From Actinomycetes bacterium (lineage in GTDB: Bacteria; Actinomycetota; Actinomycetes; Actinomycetales; Cellulomonadaceae), in assembly GCA_023424135.1 (NCBI GenBank), contig JAFAEH010000287.1, positions 1 to 23,010 of the forward strand: a DNA stretch of 23,010 nucleotides. Reading direction: 5' to 3'. The translations under genes were made by a program, and so were the position numbers. The first letter of the stretch is position 1. Each line of letters opens with the position of its first letter. The notes beneath the pieces are model-generated. The model worked only from the letters and a program-made list of their open reading frames with translations. It did not search any database and had not been told where the DNA came from. Below are positions 21,065 through 23,010 of the stretch, piece after piece.

Positions 21065-22318
21065 TCAGGGGGCGAACGTGCTGCGCAGACGTGCGACCGC
21101 GGCCTCCAGGACGTCCTGCCGCTTGACGAACGTGAACCGCACCCACGTGCGCAGCGCGTCGTGCGCGGCCGAGCCGGGGCGCGTGAACGCGCTCACCGGG
21201 ACCCCGACGACCCCGGCGCGCCCGGGCAGCGTGCGGCAGAACGCGACGCCGTCCTCGGCGCCGAGCGGCGCCGCGTCGGCGAGCACGAAGTACGTGCCGT
21301 CGGGCCGCACCACGTCGAACCCGGCATCGCGCAGCCCCGCGCACAGCAGGTCGCGCCGTGCCGTCAGCGACCCGACGAGCCCGTCGACCCACGCGAGCGC
21401 CGCCGGGTCGGTCAGCGCGTGCGCGACCGCGGGCTGGAACGGCGCGCCCGACACGTACGTGAGGAACTGCTTGACGGTCCGTACGGCCGTCACCAGCTCG
21501 GCGGGGCCCGTCACCCAGCCGATCTTCCAGCCCGTGAACGAGAACGTCTTGCCGCTCGACGAGATCGTCAGCGTCCGCCCGGCCATGCCGGGCAGCGTCG
21601 CGACCGGTATGTGCTCGACCCCGAACACCAGGTGCTCGTACACCTCGTCGGTCACCACCAGCAGGTCGTGCGCGACGGCGAGGCGGGCGACGTGCTCGAG
21701 CTCGTCGCGGCGCAGCACGGCGCCCGTCGGGTTGTGCGGCGAGTTCAGCAGCAGCAGGCGCGTGCGCGGGGTGATCGCGGCGGTGAGCGCGTCGACGTCG
21801 AGCCGGAACCCGTCGTCGGTCGCGCGCAGCGCCGCCGTGGTGTGCGTCGCGCCGGCCATCGCGACGACCGCCGCGTACGAGTCGTAGTACGGCTCGAGCG
21901 TGAGGACCTCGTCGCCGGGCGAGACGAGCGCGAGCACCGCGGCGGCGATCGCCTCCGTCGCACCGGTCGTCACGAGCACCTGCGCGTCGGGGTCGACCTC
22001 GATCCCGTACCGCGTGCGCTGGTGCGACGCGACCGCCTGGCGCAGCGGCGCGACGCCCGGCCCGGGCGGGTACTGGTTGACCCCCGCGAGGATCGCGTCG
22101 GCCGCCGCGCGGGCGACCTGCGCGGGGCCGTCGACGTCGGGGAAGCCCTGGCCGAGGTTGAGCGCGCCCGTGCGTGCGGCCAGCGCGGACATCTCCGCGA
22201 ACACGGTCGCGCGCACGGTCCCGTCGGGGTCGAGCAGACCGCTCGCCGCGGCGACGTCACGCCAGCGCGGTGCCGACGACGGGGACGGGGCCGGTGCGGC
22301 GGGTGCGGAGTCGCTCAC
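21065..22318 (-). CDS. dapC: PLP-dependent aminotransferase, DapC-like
   Basis: Class I/II fold-type I aminotransferase. Closest in my memory to M. tuberculosis Rv0858c, annotated as N-succinyldiaminopimelate aminotransferase (lysine/diaminopimelate pathway); methionine or kynurenine aminotransferases share this subfamily. 417 residues with an Ala/Pro-rich extension (1-20). Seen: ATVFAEMSALA (37-47), NLGQGFPDVDGP (54-65), NQYPPGPG (81-88), NSPHNPTGAVL (192-202) with N196, PLP-ring D224 and Y227 (TDEVYEHL), and Schiff-base K257 in SSSGKTFSFTGWKIGW. The carboxylate-binding Arg lies in the WVRFTF segment near the end. GTG at 22318 follows TACGCT by 8 nt, a possible leaderless start. It is convergent with the surface-protein gene, separated by a strong terminator. 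Substrate is the uncertain point. Confidence 0.88.
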   Translation of the reverse strand: MSDSAPAAPAPSPSSAPRWRDVAAASGLLDPDGTVRATVFAEMSALAARTGALNLGQGFPDVDGPAQVARAAADAILAGVNQYPPGPGVAPLRQAVASHQRTRYGIEVDPDAQVLVTTGATEAIAAAVLALVSPGDEVLTLEPYYDSYAAVVAMAGATHTTAALRATDDGFRLDVDALTAAITPRTRLLLLNSPHNPTGAVLRRDELEHVARLAVAHDLLVVTDEVYEHLVFGVEHIPVATLPGMAGRTLTISSSGKTFSFTGWKIGWVTGPAELVTAVRTVKQFLTYVSGAPFQPAVAHALTDPAALAWVDGLVGSLTARRDLLCAGLRDAGFDVVRPDGTYFVLADAAPLGAEDGVAFCRTLPGRAGVVGVPVSAFTRPGSAAHDALRTWVRFTFVKRQDVLEAAVARLRSTFAP

Positions 22319-22326
22319 GGGAGCCG

Positions 22327-22332
22327 AGCGTA
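22327..22332 (-). promoter_or_regulatory. Candidate -10 box of the aminotransferase gene
   Basis: TACGCT on the minus strand, 8 nt before GTG at 22318. There is no Shine-Dalgarno sequence. Confidence 0.35.
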
Positions 22333-22423
22333 GGACCTCGGCGGGCCGGGCGGGGGTCCCGGCAGGCCGCGCGCAGGCCCGGGGCTGCGCGGACCGTGGG
22401 GGAGCGGCTTGTGCGTCGCCGCG

Positions 22424-22549
22424 TCAGAGCATGCCGGCGGCGGCGAGGAGCCCGCTCACCACCAGCAGGGCGAGCGACGTCCACGCGGCGACGACCCACC
22501 ACTCGGTGCGGTGTCGCCGCACCTCACGGGTCTGCGTGCGAACGGCCAT
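22424..22549 (-). CDS. Small single-helix membrane protein (41 residues)
   Basis: ATG at 22549 to TGA at 22424-22426. The product starts with a basic segment (MAVRTQTREVRRHRTE), continues with WWVVAAWTSLALLVVSGLL as one membrane helix (about 17-35) and ends AAAGML. The basic-then-hydrophobic order suggests the N-terminus stays in the cytoplasm. GAAGG lies only 1 nt before the ATG, too close for a good ribosome site. No known family was recognised. Its neighbours are the aminotransferase gene (105 bp downstream) and the coiled-coil gene (upstream), all on the minus strand. The well-formed polar/hydrophobic layout makes it likely to be real, but an ORF this short could arise by chance. Confidence 0.6.
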   Translation of the reverse strand: MAVRTQTREVRRHRTEWWVVAAWTSLALLVVSGLLAAAGML

Positions 22550-22674
22550 ACCTTCAAGATCGGCAGGTCGGTGCGTACGGACAACGTCCGCCCGGGCGGG
22601 TCGTGGATTTCACCCGCTCGGTGTCCAGGACGCGGCGCCACGTCACCACCGGGCGCGCCGCGGCCCGCGGCGGG

Positions 22675-23010
22675 TCACTGCGTCGCGGCCTCCAGGTCCT
22701 GCCCGAGCGAGGACAGCTCGTCGCCGAGCGACTGGAGGGCACCGCCCGCCTCGGCACCCGCACCCGCCTTGGCCGCCTCGAGCTCGGCCTGGGCGGCCGC
22801 GACCTTGTCGCGCGCGTCCTGCAGCGCCTGCTCGGACGCGGACTCACCCTCGGCCTTGGCCTGCGCGAGCGCGGCCTGCGCCTCCTCCACCGCGGACTGC
22901 GCGGACGTCACGGCGGCGTCGGCCTTCGCCCGCGTCTGCTCGTCGAGCGCCGCGACCGCGGCACGCGCGTCGTCGACGCGTGCGCGGGCGGCGTCGGCCT
23001 GGGCCTGCGC
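22675..23010 (-). CDS. Alanine-rich coiled-coil protein, C-terminal part
   Basis: The last 111 residues of a gene that enters from the right edge. The frame is open to the window end with no need for an internal start, although GTG at 22911 would be possible. The sequence is a long Ala/Gln/Glu/Asp heptad-like helix (AQAQADAARARVDDARAAV..., EEAQAALAQAKAEGESAS, KVAAAQAELEAAKAG). A Gly/Ala hinge (AGAGAEAGGA) and a short amphipathic end ELSSLGQDLEAATQ follow. No catalytic motif is visible. Such C-termini occur in SMC-like, stalk or surface proteins; nothing here decides between them. Confidence 0.7.
   Translation of the reverse strand, partial: AQAQADAARARVDDARAAVAALDEQTRAKADAAVTSAQSAVEEAQAALAQAKAEGESASEQALQDARDKVAAAQAELEAAKAGAGAEAGGALQSLGDELSSLGQDLEAATQ

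Noticed and set aside
17376..21392. 1338-codon open frame on the minus strand opposite the surface protein
   Set aside because: It is Arg/Gly/Val-rich with no recognisable motif and is the mirror of a repetitive high-GC gene. The plus strand has a signal peptide, clear repeats and a sorting signal.

Overview
This is a high-GC window of about 23 kb. GC-rich third codon positions, many GTG starts, an AccD/AccE/biotin-carboxylase acyl-CoA carboxylase set and a LAxTG-anchored surface protein point to an actinobacterium. A polysaccharide-degrading member of the Micrococcales such as Cellulomonas is my best guess. That assignment is an inference from gene content. I see no rRNA, tRNA, CRISPR array or intact insertion sequence.

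Layout. 1-2378 (minus strand): biotin carboxylase alpha subunit (running off the left edge) preceded by maf. 2536-3288 (plus): VKOR-family disulfide-forming membrane protein. 3503-6857 (plus): a starch module, with an orphan maltose-type lipoprotein and a secreted GH13 alpha-amylase carrying a starch-binding domain. Each has its own promoter, and the two share an operator-like sequence. 6940-8643 (minus): DUF885 zinc-peptidase-like protein. 8710-11175 (minus): accD, an unrecognised 180-residue gene, and accE, packed as an operon. 11402-13376 (plus): birA and a class III adenylate cyclase. 13471-14370 (minus): SRAP/HMCES-type abasic-site protein. 14589-15938 (plus): Bcr/CflA-type drug efflux pump. 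16197-21020 (plus): a 1607-residue repeat-built surface protein. 21065-22318 (minus): DapC-like aminotransferase. 22424-22549 (minus): a 41-residue membrane peptide. 22675-23010 (minus): the end of an alanine-rich coiled-coil protein.

How it fits together. birA, accD, accE, maf and the biotin carboxylase form the acyl-CoA carboxylase and its biotin-loading enzyme, for malonyl/methylmalonyl-CoA supply. In Mycobacterium tuberculosis these genes lie close together (birA-accD5-accE5-maf-sseA-accA3). Here they are split by about 6 kb holding VKOR, the starch module and DUF885. The amylase is secreted and has eight cysteines in its mature part, so VKOR could plausibly help it fold.

Non-coding sequence is informative. 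Strong perfect hairpins mark nearly every convergent or operon end. The amylase leader carries three consecutive hairpins. The divergent gap at 14371-14588 is crowded with repeats, including a 62-bp near-perfect palindrome. At least six genes have a TANNNT box 5-8 nt before the start codon and no evident ribosome-binding site, as expected for leaderless mRNAs. The most interesting items are the 180-residue gene inside the carboxylase operon, the 62-bp palindrome, the surface protein with its unassigned N-terminal half, the SRAP protein with a long disordered insertion, and the shared operator plus structured leader of the starch module.
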